The notes: generated by a model from the letters alone, not told the origin. Numbered from the stretch's first letter, positions 1-17,114 are shown. The stretch: DNA of 64,000 bases from Plantago ovata (GCA_028274465.1 CM051455.1:53214738-53278737); one strand, 5' to 3'. Made by a program: numbers and translations.

Positions 1-927
1 ACATAATTTGCATATGACGACTAAGCTGCAAAATAGCATTTCTTGTTTAAAAACATTAATTCTTATAATGGAAATAACAAACATTTAAATCTTGAGCTCT
101 TGGGTGTACTCGATCAACTTCAAACCTTCCACTTTAGCTTCTCCGTTACCTTACCTGAGGGTCAGTGTACATGCAAGCAAGTCAATAAACACATATAACA
201 TATAAACACATTTTTTCTTGGAATCATATTGATCAACAATAAAATTCATAGTTCTTTGATTCTTCAAACTCCAAGATCGTTACTTTAAGCTTTGGCTTTG
301 GACGTGACTTTCATCATGTAACATACAACAACTGGATTGTTTTGATTTAAACATGGTTTGAGCATTGATCATTTGATGATTTACTACTAAACATTACTCA
401 TTCGTTTTTTTAGATTTTTTACGTTTGCTTTTGGTTCGAAGTTTTAGAAGGTTTGTATAAAGAGCTAGTGTGACGTTTGGTTTAGTGGCAAGATTCACAA
501 TAAAGTTGTGAGATAAAGATTTGTCAAAAAAGAAACGTAAAAAATCTAAAGAAACGGAAAACAATGGAACACATAAAAAATCTAAAAAAGACGGCAGAGT
601 ATTTTATACGAATAAACATAAAAATGAACATTTAAGATAGTTATTGGGTAAAATAAAAATGTTATTTTTCGAGAATAATAAGTATTTTACCAATCGACTT
701 TAAAGTAAAATAGGTAAAATTAGTGGGACGGAGAGAGTAACTCGTAATTATTATAGAGCGAACCAATTAATAAAAACATAATTTTGTCCAGAGAAGTAAA
801 ATAAATAAAATTATATTGGAAATAAAGGAAAATAAGAAAGAACTCTTGTGATTTAAACAAGCTCGCCAATCTATTACTACAAGAGCTTATTTCGGATATT
901 ATTGGAATCCCGGTTTCTTCTCAGAAT
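1..927. other. AT-rich intergenic DNA, no gene seen
   Basis: No coding stretch, RNA gene or long repeat is convincing here. Around 725-741 the sequence GTGGGACGGAGAGAGTAA resembles the right end of a Stowaway-type MITE, but I could not find the matching left end. Confidence 0.5.
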
Positions 928-1697
928 ATGGAAGATAAGTTGGTATGGAGTAGCTCAAAGAACGACCTTTTCACAATTAAATGTGGTTACAATTTCCTTA
1001 TGCTAAATGAGGAAAAGGAAAATACGGTGGAATGGCCTTGGAAGAAATCGTGGAACATAAAAATTATCCCAAGGGTCAAATTCTTCCTTTGGATTTGCAT
1101 ATATGGGGGACTACCAACAACTGACAGACTAATCAACATTGTGCAAAATGATATATGTCAACTGTGTGAAACACAAGAAAGCATGAACATCTCTTCTTTA
1201 GGTGTTCTGCTCTTCATAATATAAGATCATGGATCATAAATCTTGAAATATGTAGTTACATTAATCCCTTGGCTCATATAATTTTTCATACACAACAAAA
1301 ATCAGACGTACATATCAATGCTCTTCTATTTTGTTGGATGGTATGGAAAACTAGGAATGAAAAAATTCAGAGGAAAAACATTGAATGATTATCAGTTTAA
1401 GTTGCAATTCTTGAAAATGATAAATCATACAAAAAACAGTCTCAACATGAAAATAGTCCAAAAAGTAGGTGAAATTCCATGTAAATGGAATCCACCACGA
1501 CACCACCTACCGGTTTCCACTGTATTAATATAGATGGTTCTGTCTTACAAGAACCTGGACAAGTAGGAGCTGAGTCCATTATAAGTGATGAGCATGGAAA
1601 ATTTGTCAACGATGTTGCAAATCTTGTGGGAAGAACTAATCACAACAACAATGTGGAATGGGTCCATATATTTTTAGTGCCCTGCAAGATACCCTAA
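928..1697 (+). mobile_element. Decayed LINE retrotransposon, 3' part (zf-RVT and RNase H-like)
   Basis: Three short reading frames in different phases line up as the C-terminal part of a plant non-LTR retrotransposon polyprotein. At 928-1190 the pattern D-LVW, FTIK-GYN, W-W, VKFFLWI, LPTTDRL and a CQLC pair matches the reverse-transcriptase zinc-binding domain. At 1485-1660 GFHCINIDGSV followed by an IISDEHGKF stretch matches the RNase H-like domain that follows it. Frameshifts between the blocks and loss of most of the RNase H acidic residues show that it is dead. The reverse transcriptase domain itself is absent. Assignment rests on motif spacing, not on a search. Confidence 0.6.
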
Positions 1698-1723
1698 TAT
1701 CAGAATTGTACCCACTAGACCAA

Positions 1724-1866
1724 CAATTACATTTTGGTACCTGATGTTGACTTTTTGCCCCTCTAACCACCGTTCGAATATTGGATTATGTCTTCCCCAA
1801 GCAACCATTATTTACTGTGTGGTAACTTTTTCACGGGAGAAGCATGTGGGTACCAAAATGTAATTG
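1724..1866. repeat. Inverted repeat with perfect 18-bp arms
   Basis: CAATTACATTTTGGTACC at 1724-1741 is the exact reverse complement of 1849-1866, with about 107 bp between. This is the form of a small MITE or the remains of a larger TIR element. I see no clear target-site duplication, so the family is not assigned. Confidence 0.55.
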
Positions 1867-3111
1867 AATTACAATAACACAAACTTGAGTGTAATTGTTT
1901 AGGTCAATTTTAGGTGAATTTTTTTGGGTTCACTTCAAGCATTAATATAAATCTTGGTCCTTCAAACCAACCCCATTACTTATATTACATTCAATTCAGT
2001 CCCTGGTCTTTTGAAATCTTGCAATGAGGTCCCTGTAAATATTCAAAGCTTGCAACTATGACCAACAATGGAGTTTCAACTTCGAATTCATAATCCCTAT
2101 TCGATTAGTGTTCCAAACATGAATCTAACCATCAATATTCCGTTATACATAATCCCTCCATTCAAATCAAATTCAACAAGAGTCAACCCAAATAAAAAAT
2201 TTAATCGCAAATCCCGTTCACGATTAGAGCTCGCGATTCCCGCTCGCGGTTCCATGTGATCGAAACAATTCAAACTTTTTCAACTATCTACGGATGACGG
2301 ATATCATCTTGATTTCTATAGATTCATTTGTATTCGAGGTCGAAGCTTGTGGAGCTTCATGGTCGCCTTTAATGGCGGCTTGACCAAAATTCAACGAAGC
2401 AAGAAACAAATGAGACGATGTTGAAGAGGATGAAAAACTGTGATGATTGATGATTTCGGTTCGATGAACGGAGGACAAACGAAGCCGAGCTCCGGCGAAG
2501 CTCCAAGCTTCGGCTATGGCGGACGACTATGGCTCCCAATTTGTTTCGTAGTACTAGTGAAATTACAAACATATAAATTAATGAATTGATTTATTTTTGT
2601 AATTTAATAAATCAAACAAGGTAAAACAGAGGTAAAACCTATTTTTTTTTTTATTTTTACTAAGGCCGTGTTTGGATCAAGGCTTTAGACGCGAGGGCAA
2701 TTGTGTAATTACAACAAAGCCAACCCAAAAATCCATTTTCAAGTACTAGTACTAGAATGTAATTGATGATCTAATGGGTACAATTTTGAGAACGGGGTGT
2801 CTAGTATCGTAGTACTATGTAATTATCTCATGTGGTATTTTATGGTCTGAAGATTGACATAAATGTGCACAAACTTAAGGCGCATAAATTGTCTCTGGAG
2901 TCCAGAGATAGAAACACCAACCCAACAAATAAATATTGATGTGGGAAACCGTTCAAAGAATGAAATAAATGGAAAAAAAATAAAAGAAAAACGTATCAAA
3001 ATCAAAGACGGAGTAGCAAATAGCCAAATAGTACTACTGTATAATACTTCTAATAGTATTATTGTAACTGTAATAATAAAACACCACTACAACAAAGTAG
3101 AAGTAGGTCTT
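1867..3111. other. Intergenic DNA upstream of the reductoisomerase gene
   Basis: No gene is supported. Between 2210 and 2540 the base composition is richer in GC (repeated TCGCG and GAAGC words), and weak reading frames occur on both strands, but none has recognisable motifs. The rest is AT-rich with poly-T and poly-A runs. Confidence 0.4.
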
Positions 3112-3207
3112 TACATATAAAGTGAGCCATCCGCCGCACAGTATCTCTCACTCACTCACTCCCATTCCTAACCCTTTCGAGCTCGAAAAGCCACACCAGA
3201 ACCAACC
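3112..3207 (+). promoter_or_regulatory. Probable core promoter and 5' leader of ketol-acid reductoisomerase
   Basis: A TATA-like TACATATAAA lies at 3112-3121. It is followed by a CT- and CACT-rich leader (3140-3175) and by the start codon at 3208 in the favourable context AACCATGGCG. The transcription start is inferred, not shown. Confidence 0.3.
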
Positions 3208-6592
<3,385 letters not shown>

Positions 6593-8378
6593 GCCACTTT
6601 GGACAATGTTACTATTGTCTTTAGCATTTTGAACCAAGCCTAGTTTGTTGAGTGATTTTATCTTTCGACTGTTTAATTTAAGTCTGAACCGTTTTGTTGT
6701 CTTGCATGCGAGAGACTAATGCAGTGTGATGGTGTTTGTTATAAAATAAGTATATTACTGCATAATGTACTCAGCATAGCAACTTTCGTTGTCTAGTTCT
6801 TTTTGTTATGTTATGCAACATTTCTGATCATATATAACTAGGAACAGTCTAGTAGCTTACCTACATTTGCACAAGTTTAGACATATATATCGTAGTACTT
6901 GGGCCTTGAAGTTATACGGACAACTTAGACATAAATGTAGGAAAGTACTTTGAGTTATAGCGGGAGGCTTTAGGGAATACCATTTGCATTTTCATCTAAA
7001 CTCTAAATCAACCCCTAATAATCAAATCCAAATTCCAATTTGGGTGGGCTAATATATAACTGATTATCTCACGGAACACTATATATATCGAGTGCCTGAG
7101 GAGATTGTATCTTAATAGTGAGTGATGTTCTTGCTAGAACGAACGTCAGTTGCGTGGTCTTGGATGAAGCCAATTTCAATTTTATATTTAGTAAATAAAT
7201 AAATAATCTTTGTCTTTTGTTGGGGTAGATAAATTGTAAACGACCCCTAGCTAATAAATAAATACGTGTTGGACCACAAAGCAACTGAAACGCGAGTCAC
7301 GATGATTTGGGGACACTATTGAATTGCAAGTTGACACATGCCGCAAGATTTTATTGTCAGATTTGTTTTCGTATCTAACTGAAAGATAAAACCATAAACA
7401 AATATATAAGTCGAAACTCGATACTTACATTTAGACCCTCACCTATCATTTTATTACACAAAATTATGACGCCACTACCAATGGGCAATGGTGAATGGTG
7501 ATGGCAAAAATATTGTTAAAAAATTAATTTATGAAATATATTGTCTCTATTTTTATTATATAATTTTATTAATTATTTTTTTGTTAACATTTATGATTTT
7601 TTAGAGGTTAAATGGGACGACGGAAAAGTCAACAAAAACAAATGTAAAGAAATGACTGTGACGGAGGAAGTATTATTTTTAATGGTTTTCGATTTATTTG
7701 AGATTTTTATGTGGGTCCTTACGTCCATATTACTCCATATTATTAAAACTTATATTATAAATGTCATATTTTGGGATTAAATATGGGGGTCATTATAGTT
7801 TTCAATTTTCATTGGAGTTTACTTGGAATTTTTAGTCCGAATTAATTTAAAAAAATACTCCATAAGACGTGATGATCAGATATTTATGCCAAGTCAAATA
7901 TAGATTGATAGCCAATTTGAATGCAGGACTAAGCCACCAGAGTATGATGATTTTGATTTTGTCATCTAAATAATAGTCAAATCTATCTTGATGTAGTGTC
8001 CTAAGTCCAACTGCTAACATTAGCTACTAGTACTACTCTTTGTTTTCTACTCACATATCCAAATGGACAGCTTCATTTCTCATTTTTTCTTCGATAACGT
8101 CGGTAATCTGCAGCCTCCCATCACCGAGTGGGTAATGATTACATCCTAGGAAGCAACGTAATAGAGTGAACTTTCGCAAAAATCTGCCAAACAAATGTTT
8201 TCATCTACGTCGAATTGATGTTAAGTGCTGTATACATATAGTTCTGAAACATTGTTATGAACCTTCCTGTTGCCACAAGTTTCCTGAGTGGTGAATAATA
8301 ATCAATGGTGGCTTTTAGTTTTAGTCTTCATTTAACCAGCGCCATAGTCTTATCTCACCCTTTTCCACCCCCTCAATC
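6593..8378. other. Intergenic DNA between reductoisomerase and first receptor kinase
   Basis: Holds the 3' end of the reductoisomerase transcript and the upstream region of the next gene. Otherwise it is AT-rich sequence without coding motifs. A 79-codon frame at 7541-7780 is low-complexity (Phe, Ile, Tyr) and not convincing. Confidence 0.5.
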
Positions 8379-11300
8379 ATGAGGCAGCAGAACAAGCATT
8401 CTGCATCTAACATCAAGATCATCATCAACATCTCCTCAATTCTTGTCTGCCTGAGCCTGATTACCATCTGCTCTTCTCATACACCGACCATCGACGACGA
8501 CGAATCGACACTTCTATCGATCAAGTCGTACATAACTTCCGACCCAAACAACATCATATCCACAAACTGGTCCCAAGGCACCCCGTTCTGCACTTGGACA
8601 GGCGTCACTTGCACCTCGAGCCAACAACGTGTCATGTCCCTTGACCTCTTCGATTACGAGCTAACGGGCACCCTTTCGCCTCAAATCGGGAACCTCTCAT
8701 TCTTGACATATTTGGACTTGAGGAACAACAGCTTGACCGGCCTAATTCCTGACACAATCGGGAACTTGGCTGGCCTTCGCGAACTGAGAATAAGTGCCAA
8801 TCAGCTGAATGGGAACATTCCTCCGGCTCTAGGACAGTTACGGAGTCTGGAAGTATTAGAGTTGGGGTATAACAATTTGAGAGGGAGTGTTCCCTGGGAA
8901 ATGATACTCAACGTTACCTCTTTGCGGAGCATTGATTTATCCATGAATCAACAGCTCTCTGGTCATCTTCCGCCTGACATTGGGGACGTGTTGCAGATGG
9001 AAATGCTTGCTCTAGGGAGGAATCAGTTTTCGGGTAAGTTTTCCTCTACACACCTTTGGTTTTCCCTGCCATACTAATGCAATACAGTACTAGTAGTATA
9101 AATCTGTAGCATTTATGAATTATGATATTAATTCTGTAAGGCTTTAAGGTTCCAAGAAACGGCGAAAACTGACCAGTTTTCACGAAAAGCTCTACAGTTT
9201 TCAAGTAAATATGATTCAGTTGCTAAACTTAAAGCTGCAATTATACAGGAACTATTCCACCCTCAATTGGCAACTTGACAAATTTGTGGAAACTAGACTT
9301 GAGTTCTAACAGTTTGGAAGGCGCAGTTCCTCCAGAAATCGGACATCTATACAACCTGGAGTTCCTGAGTCTTGAACTTAATAGACTGAGTGGCGAACTA
9401 CCGCTATCAGTTTTCAACCTTACTACACTGGAAACACTCTCTCTCAGAATGAACGCACTTTCCGGAAACATACCGTCTTCCATTGACACTGGCCTCCCGA
9501 ATATCCAGGTTATGTATCTCACATGGAACAGATTTTCAGGGGAAATCCCAAACACCATCTGCAACTTATCAAAGTTAAGTCTTTTCAGCATTTCCGATAA
9601 CTCATTTGGTGGGCTCATGCCGATGAATCTTGGGAACTTGCGCCATTTACAATCTTTCAGAGTGGGAAGAAATCTGTTCTCCAACAATTTGTCCGTACCA
9701 CAAGAAGATTTTATTACTTCTTCGACAAATTGCAGAAATCTTGCCTATCTTAACACAGGAAATAGTTCTATAGCTGGTGCATTGCCCAGATCTGTTGGCA
9801 ATTTCTCTTCATCCCTTGCAAGCTTCTTAGCAGGAGATAGCAGACTTACTGGCACAATTCCTGGTGAGTTTGGTAATGTCACTAGCTTGATTTGGTTACA
9901 GCTCAGAAATAATAACTTCAGTGGAGAAATTCCCAAGACATTAGGAAGTTTGAGAAACATGCAGAACTTAGATCTCTCCATGAATAATCTTCACGGCTCA
10001 TTACCGGAGAGTATCTGTCAGCTGGGAAACCTTTACAGTGCAGACTTTGGACTCAACAGGCTCTCTGGACAGTTACCAGCATGTTTCGGAAACCTCAGTG
10101 CATTGCAACAACTTCATTTATCCAGAAATTCATTTAATTCAACCATTCCATCGACTCTATGGTACAACACGCAGCTTCGAGTTTTATCGTTGTCAGAGAA
10201 TCATTTCTATGGCTCTTTGCCTAGTGACATCACAAATGTGAACAGCATGCGAGAATTGAGCCTCGACGGGAATCAGCTTTCTGGGAACATTCCTCTTGCT
10301 ATCGGGCAGTTACAGAGATTAACTACTATACGGTTGCAGAATAATAGGTTCCATGGCTCAATACCTCTGTCCTTAACATATATGAACAGCTTGCAGTGCT
10401 TGGATTTATCTCAAAACAATCTATCTGGTTCGATTCCAAAGCCATTCGAGAATCTTGCAGATCTTGATTATTTCAATGTTTCGTTCAACAACCTGACAGG
10501 AGAAATCCCTGATGGTGGTCGTTTCGTAAACTTCACAGCTGATGTCTTTGTGGGCAATAGAGGCTTATGTGGAGCATCCAGATTTGGGGTAGAGGCATGT
10601 CAGGAAAATAGGCCTAACCCCTCAAGAAATAATCATAAACTTCTATGGAAAATTATGGCAGCGATCATTTCAGTCTTGGTAGCTGCAGCTGTTATTCTCT
10701 GGTTGCTCAGACGTCATGTTAGAAGAATGACAACTTCATCTCAGTTGGATTCAAATGTTGAGGGCTTCACGCACCAGAGAATTTCATATCGTGACATTCT
10801 TCGAGCCACAAATAATCTTCATGTCGAAAATTTGATTGGGAAAGGCAGCATTGGTTCAGTATACAAGGGACTCTTTTACAATGACATGGCTACTGCTGTT
10901 AAGGTTTTCAATCTAGATGTACAAGCAGCATTCAAGAGCTTTGAGACAGAGTGCAAAGTAATGGGGAGCCTCCGACACAGAAATCTTGTCAAGATCATTA
11001 CTAGTTGCTCTAACAATGAATTTAAGGCACTGGTTATGGAGTGTATGCCAAACGGAAACCTCGATAAATGGCTCTATTCCTCTGACTGTGGCTTGAGTAT
11101 CGGCCAGAGACTACAAATAATGGTGGATGTAGCATCTGCAGTAGAATATCTGCACCATGGATACTCCGTCACCATAGTTCATTGCGACTTAAAGCCAAGC
11201 AATATTCTTTTGGATGAGGATATGGTAGCTCATGTAGGAGACTTTGGGATTGCCAAACTTCTGGAAGATCATAGAATGGAACAGACCAAAACTTTGGGCA

Positions 11301-11776
11301 CAACTGGATACATGGCACCAGGTAACAGTCTCTTATTACTTGCATGATTTGTTGTACTATGCTCCATTAAGGAGTCAGGTAGCCACTGTGCTTGTCGCAC
11401 TAAATATGTCAATCTTGCAGAGTACGGAGCATCAGGATTAGTGTCAACGGCTGCAGATGTTTATAGCTACGGGGTTTTGTTGATGGAAACGTTTACAAAG
11501 AAGAAGCCTACTGATGAGCTATTTTTGGGAGAGTTAACCATCACAAGGTGGGTGGGCGAATCATATCCCCATTCTGTGATGCAAATAGTTGATTCTGAGC
11601 TACTACTAAATGCGGAGAAAAAGTATTCTAGACCCAATGTTGAGGAGTGCTTGAGGTTGATCATGGAACTGGCCATGCATTGTACAACAGATTTGCCCAA
11701 GGAGAGGCCTAATATGAAGGAAGTTCTGGCTAGGCTTAAGAAAATCACCTTCAAACTTCAGTACACTGAATTCTAA
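8379..11776 (+). CDS. LRR receptor-like kinase, subfamily XII type (cluster copy 1, intact)
   Basis: Three exons (8379-9033, 9249-11321, 11421-11776), both introns phase 1, give 1027 residues. Order of parts: hydrophobic signal peptide (~1-34), LRRNT with FCTWTGVTC, about 23 LRRs, a GLCG-x-SRFGVEAC cap, one transmembrane helix near residue 690 followed by basic residues, and a Ser/Thr kinase. The kinase shows the P-loop IGKGSIGSVYKG (~750), the lysine in TAVKVF, VHCDLKPSN (~864) and GDFGIAKLL. HCD in place of HRD makes it a non-RD kinase, typical of immune receptors such as FLS2, EFR and Xa21. It probably sits in the plasma membrane; the ligand is unknown. It is the most divergent copy (its own N-terminus MRQQNKHSAS, one LRR fewer in exon 1) and has the longest first intron (215 bp). 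No disabling change seen. Confidence 0.93.
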
Positions 11777-12585
11777 TTTCAAACTTGAGTTGGTCAAGAA
11801 TTCATTCTTCTTTTTTCATGATTGATTATGTTCTTTGAAAGTGAGACATAAATGAACTAAAATGAGAAGAAAAGAAAAGAAAAAGAATGCTAAAAGCACA
11901 GCAGGCCAGCAGGGGAGGTTTTCTGCAGCTGATGACGCTACAGCTTTTCTGAACACAGGTCAAATGTGTTGCTGCTACATCTTATTATATTGCCAGTTCA
12001 TTCAGTTACTGATCAAGAATGGTGGCTTCAAGTGGTAAAGAGATTACTACTATAAACGAGTACCGATTCTTCAGCTCACTCTGGTAATTTATTCTAAATC
12101 TACAATGGAGCAAGCTCACTAATTCCTTTTTGCACTGTACTACATTAATTAGGCCGAATTCTCAATATTGTCATGAAAACACCTTTAAACAGCCAAAGAT
12201 TCACTAATCCCACAACCACGAGAACCAGAAACAAAACAATGTGTCTAACTGCCTATGATTCAGTAGTAAGAGGAAAGATACGATAGTACGATACGTTTTG
12301 GGTTTCTTTGGAGAGCAAAATGTGCTCATCTTCCAACATGTCAATTAGGCAGCAACATCAACTAAAACAACAATAGAAATGATATGAATACCTGAAGTTA
12401 TACAACAGGAGCAAATATATAGGTACTGAAGTTGTAGGTAATAAGAAAATACATTTGATGAACCCAATCTGCGGCATTATATATACCAAAGAAGAATAAC
12501 TAATTTGGAGCAATCAAAATTACCTCTCTGCATGTGGACGTTAATTAGATAACGAATAATGCTTAATAGGGAAAAAAAAAACAAA
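11777..12585. other. Intergenic DNA, no gene seen
   Basis: 3' flank of cluster copy 1 followed by AT-rich sequence up to a tRNA gene. No coding motif or clear repeat was found. Confidence 0.45.
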
Positions 12586-12656
12586 TGCACCAGCCGGGAA
12601 TCGAACCCGGGTCTGTACCGTGGCAGGGTACTATTCTACCACTAGACCACTGGTGC
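12586..12656 (-). tRNA. tRNA-Gly (GCC), copy 1
   Basis: Read on the - strand, 12656 to 12586 folds as a full cloverleaf. The acceptor arm GCACCAG pairs with CTGGTGC, and the D-arm has GTCTAGTGGTAGAAT. The anticodon loop CTGCCAC carries GCC, and the T-arm is CCGGG-TTCGATT-CCCGG. The discriminator base is A (T at 12586 on +). The sequence holds both internal promoter boxes (A box in the D-arm, B box GGTTCGATTCC). It is identical in the cloverleaf to the copies at 17760 and 34629. Confidence 0.97.
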
Positions 12657-13411
12657 TTGGATGTTACACTAAATCACAGATATTGAAACATAACTGAATG
12701 TAAGCTTGCACAATCTCAACTCTCAAGAGAAGGAATTGAGAAATGAGGGAGGGCCTAATGCCAAAGCATTGCTATCTACAACTTATCATAAAAGTAATCA
12801 ACAATGGTGGCTGTCACTGAACTAATTTAAGCAGATTTGGAAACAATGGCAGGCAAGATTACTCTCTCAAAACCACTATCTTTTAGTAGTAGTACATTGC
12901 ACAATGATCATTGAATCTTGCCAGTCAACTTTCAACAACTCCCTCCCTGCTAATATATCATCTTGGTTTATCTGAATTCAATGTTTTCTATATCATTTAT
13001 ATACAACTTGGACTTGTCATCAATAATCTCATCCTCACACAATAATCATGCTGATCTGTATTAATTTATCATCATTCACACATAGCACCAACAGTACAAA
13101 GTCATCTAATGTCCCAACTTGCTAAATAAATTAATGGGCTAATCCTCTCCTTACCCTACACGCTTTATTTCTTGTTCTTGCAAGTATGCAAATCAGTCCA
13201 ATTCTTCAGTTACTGAACACAGGTCAACTATATTGCTTGCTAGGTTGCTAAGTACTATTACATACCATTCCCATTATCCCACATCTCTAAATCGTTTCAA
13301 AAGCCGTGTAAAGTGATCTGAGTTCTCACTTAACCGAGTTAACCAGCAGCCTATAAAACCATACCTCAGATTACTCACTCTCTCAAAACAGACTCAAAAC
13401 CTATACAGACA
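12657..13411. other. Upstream region of cluster copy 2
   Basis: The part next to the tRNA (about 12720-12780, GGGCCTAATGC and CTATCTACAA words) is a diverged relative of the flanks of the other two tRNA-Gly genes (17930-18010 and 34800-34880). The remainder is the likely promoter and leader of the next receptor kinase; no TATA box stands out with confidence. Confidence 0.4.
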
Positions 13412-16400
13412 ATGGCACAAAAACATTCTACTGTAGCAATACTGCTCATCATCTCCTTGCATTTATCTTCCCTACTCACCACTTCCATTGCACAATCACT
13501 GAACGCCACCACCGATGAATCGACTCTTCTCTCGATCAAATCATTCGTAACTTCCGACCCAAACAACATTATAACAACAAACTGGTCTCAGGGCACGTCG
13601 TTCTGTACCTGGACGGGTGTCACTTGCAGCCCCAGGCACCAACGTGTTACATCCCTCAACCTTTTCGATTTCCAATTGGTCGGCACAATTTCGCCTCAAA
13701 TTGGCAACCTCTCGTTCCTCACATTTCTAGACATTAGCAACAATAGCTTCGCGGGCGAAATTCCTGACACGATCGGGAGTCTATTCCGCCTTCACGAACT
13801 GAGAGTGAACGCCAATCAGCTGAGCGGGAACATACCTTCGTCATTAGGATTGTTAAGAAATCTCGAACTATTGGATTTGTCCGATAACAGCCTGAGAGGG
13901 AATGTTCCCTGGGAAATATTTAACATTTCAACTTTACAGGTGATTAGAATCCAGAGAAACCCGGAGCTCACAGGCGAACTTCCGGCAGAGATATGTTCTC
14001 GTCAGCCTTCCAGTCTGCAGCAACTGTCACTGTCCGGGAATCGTATCGTTGGAGAGATACCGAGAGGTTTATCCAACTGTGCAGAGCTGAGGATCCTTTC
14101 TTTGTCGTTTAACAATCTTACAGGGAATCTGCCACCGATTATTGGGAACTTGTTGCAGCTTCAAAGTATTGCCCTGACAGGAAATCAGTTAACAGGTTAG
14201 ATTGATGATCTGAATTTACTGTTACAGTTCTATTCATCTCTAATTGTCATAAGTCATAACTAAATAACTATACACATGCATGTTTTACCTAAGCAATACA
14301 TGACAAAAAAATTCCCCTGTTTCCAATGCTTTAAAGATTAAATATAGATCATGCAATGCTTATACAGGTCCTCTTCCGCCTTCAATCGGCAACTTGTCGA
14401 ATTTGGGCATATTGGGGCTGAGTCGAAACAGCTTTCAAGGAACGATTCCTTCAGAATTTGGACGTCTTTCCAACCTAACAGTTCTCAGCCTCGGAGAAAA
14501 CCGATTGAACGGTGAGCTACCACCGTCAATCTTCAACCTCACTAGACTGCAAACACTTTCCCTGACAGTGAATGATCTGTCAGGAACCATTCCGTCTTCC
14601 ATAGACACAATGCTACCTAATCTCCAAGCTTTGTATCTTGGGATGAACTTGTTTTCAGGAGAAATCCCCATCACTATCTCCAATCTATCACAGCTAACTA
14701 TTTTCGACATCACCAATAACTCCTTCACTGGACTAGTACCAAGAAACCTCGGTAACTTGCGCCAACTACAAACACTCAGACTCGGGCTAAATGGATTTAC
14801 AAACAATTTATCCATACCCGAGCAAGACTTTCTGACACCTTTGACAAACTGCGAAAATCTCACCTACCTACTCATAGCAAGTAATCCTATAACCGGTGCA
14901 CTACCCTCATCCATAGGCAATCTCTCTATGTCCCTCGAATATTTCATAGCAGGATATTGCAGACTCAGCGGCACAATCCCTAGTGAGGTTGGTAGACTCA
15001 ATGGTTTGTACTGGTTGCACATTGGAAATAACAGCTTGACCGGAGAGATTCCCACCACACTAGGAAGTTTGAGAAACTTGCAGAGAATAACACTATCCGT
15101 GAACAATCTGCAGGGTTCGCTACCTGAAAGCATTTGTGGCCTAGAGAACCTTTACTATGCGGGTTTCAGTTATAACATGCTCTCTGGACAGCTACCAACA
15201 TGTATGGCAAACCTCACTTCGTTGCAAAGACTCTTTCTAAATGACAATCTATTCAATTCTACCATACCACCAACTCTATGGTACAATACACACATTCAAG
15301 TTTTATCGCTGTCGAGGAATCGTTTCTATGGTTCTTTGCCTAGTGAAATCAGCAACCTGAACAGCGTGGACACGATTGACCTATCTGATAATCTACTCTC
15401 TGGGGACATTCCAGTGACTATTGGGCAACTTCAAAGTCTAACAGCTCTGGATATGCACAATAATCGGTTCAATGGCTCAATACCTTCATCTCTTGCTACT
15501 GTGAATGCTTTGCAAATCTTGGACTTGTCCCACAACAACCTTTCTGGTTCAATTCCAATATCTTTCGAGAACCTTCCGAATCTTAATTCCTTCAATGTTT
15601 CGTTCAACGACCTCAGCGGGGAAATCCCAGATGAAGGCCATTTTCAGAACTTCACGCCTGAGCTTTTCATGGGTAACAGAGGTTTGTGTGGACCATCTCA
15701 CCTGGGGGTCGAAGCATGTAAGACGAGTACACCCAACGCTTCAAGAAGAAACCATAGACTGTTGGCATACATTCTCCCATCAGTAGCTTCAGTTATACTG
15801 GTTGCAGCATTGATCCTATTGTTGCTCAGGCGTCGAGCTAGAAAAACAGCATCTTCATCTGAGACAGAATCACCTCTTGGTATCACGCACGAGAGGATTT
15901 CATACTATGACATTCTTCGAGCTACAAGCAAGCTCGATCCTGGAAATTTAATTGGGAAAGGAAGTATTGGCTCAGTATACAAAGGAGTTTTCTCTGATGA
16001 GATGATTTTTGCTGTTAAGGTCTTCAATCTGGAAGCGCAAGCTGCTTTCAAGAGTTTCGACATAGAGTGCCAAATAATGAGGAGCCTTAGACACAGAAAT
16101 CTAGTCAAGATCATCACTAGTTGCTCTAATCTTGAATTTAAGGCATTGGTGATGGAGTATATGCCTAATGGAAACCTTGACAAGTGGCTATATGCCCCTG
16201 ACTGTGGCTTGAGTGTTGATCAGAGAATGCAAATTATGATAGATGTCGGATCTGCAATGGAGTATCTTCATCATGGATATTCATCACCCATTGCTCATTG
16301 TGATTTGAAGCCAAGCAATATCCTCATAGACGGAGATATGGTGGCTCGTGTAGGCGATTTTGGGATAGCGAAGCTCTTGGCAGAAGATAAAAGAATGGAG

Positions 16401-16949
16401 CAGACCAAAACTTTGGGTACCATAGGCTACATGGCTCCAGGTAAACATTGTTTTTCAGTTAATCTACTAGTTTACAACTAAACATTTTTTTACAACCCCT
16501 TTGTCATCTAAGGTAAAATGAAGTGATGTCTCCAATCCAAGATGGACCGATATAAAATCTGATGAACAAGAGTCTTCCAATTAACAGTTCTCATTACATA
16601 TTATGCTTCTGTTGCAGAGTATGGGTCATCTGGATTAGTGTCCACAATGGCAGACATCTACAGCTTTGGTATTCTGCTGATGGAAACATTTACAAGAAAG
16701 AGGCCTACTGATGAGCTATTTCTGGGAGATTTGAGCATGCGCAAATGGGTATTGGAATCATATCACGAAACCATAATGCAAATTGTTGATGATAAGCTAG
16801 AAGAAGGATCACGCGAAGCCAATTTCCAGGAGTGCTTGAGGTCAATCATGGGACTCGCAGTACAATGTACAGAAGATTTGCCAGAGGAGAGACCGAGTAT
16901 GAAAGATGTCCTAGCTAGCCTCAAGAAGATTCATGTCAAACTTCACTAA
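13412..16949 (+). CDS. LRR receptor-like kinase, subfamily XII type (cluster copy 2, intact)
   Basis: Exons 13412-14195, 14368-16440 and 16618-16949 join in phase to 1062 residues. The start MAQKHSTVAILL is shared with most cluster members. Signal peptide ~1-28; LRRNT with FCTWTGVTC; about 25 LRRs; a GLCGPSHLGVEAC cap; transmembrane helix ~728-750 (SVASVILVAALILLLL) with a following RRRAR stop-transfer. Kinase: IGKGSIGSVYKG (~788), lysine in FAVKVF, AHCDLKPSN (~907, non-RD), GDFGIAKLL (~926), and MAPE written across the second intron. The second exon is exactly 2073 nt, as in copies 1 and 4, which supports the gene model. A likely plasma-membrane receptor of the FLS2/EFR/Xa21 class; the ligand cannot be read from the sequence. 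No disabling change seen. Confidence 0.95.
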
Positions 16950-17114
16950 CAATGTAAAACTACATCCTCATAGAATAGATAATCTGAAATCAGGTTAGAT
17001 TTCTCTCAAATTCATGTCTTCATTATTCATGCAAATCAAATCCATGTAATGTGAATGTTTACAGAATATGCGATATAGAATTTGAGCTCGAGTTCTAGCT
17101 GTAATTTCTAAACA

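Noticed and set aside
7541-7780. 79-codon frame
   Set aside because: Low-complexity AT-rich translation (Phe, Ile, Tyr), no motif, no splice or promoter context.
9241-9687. Long - strand open frames across LRR exons (here and near 14435, 15972, 27599, 55972)
   Set aside because: They recur antisense to the LRR codons in each copy, an effect of the regular leucine-rich coding pattern, not genes.
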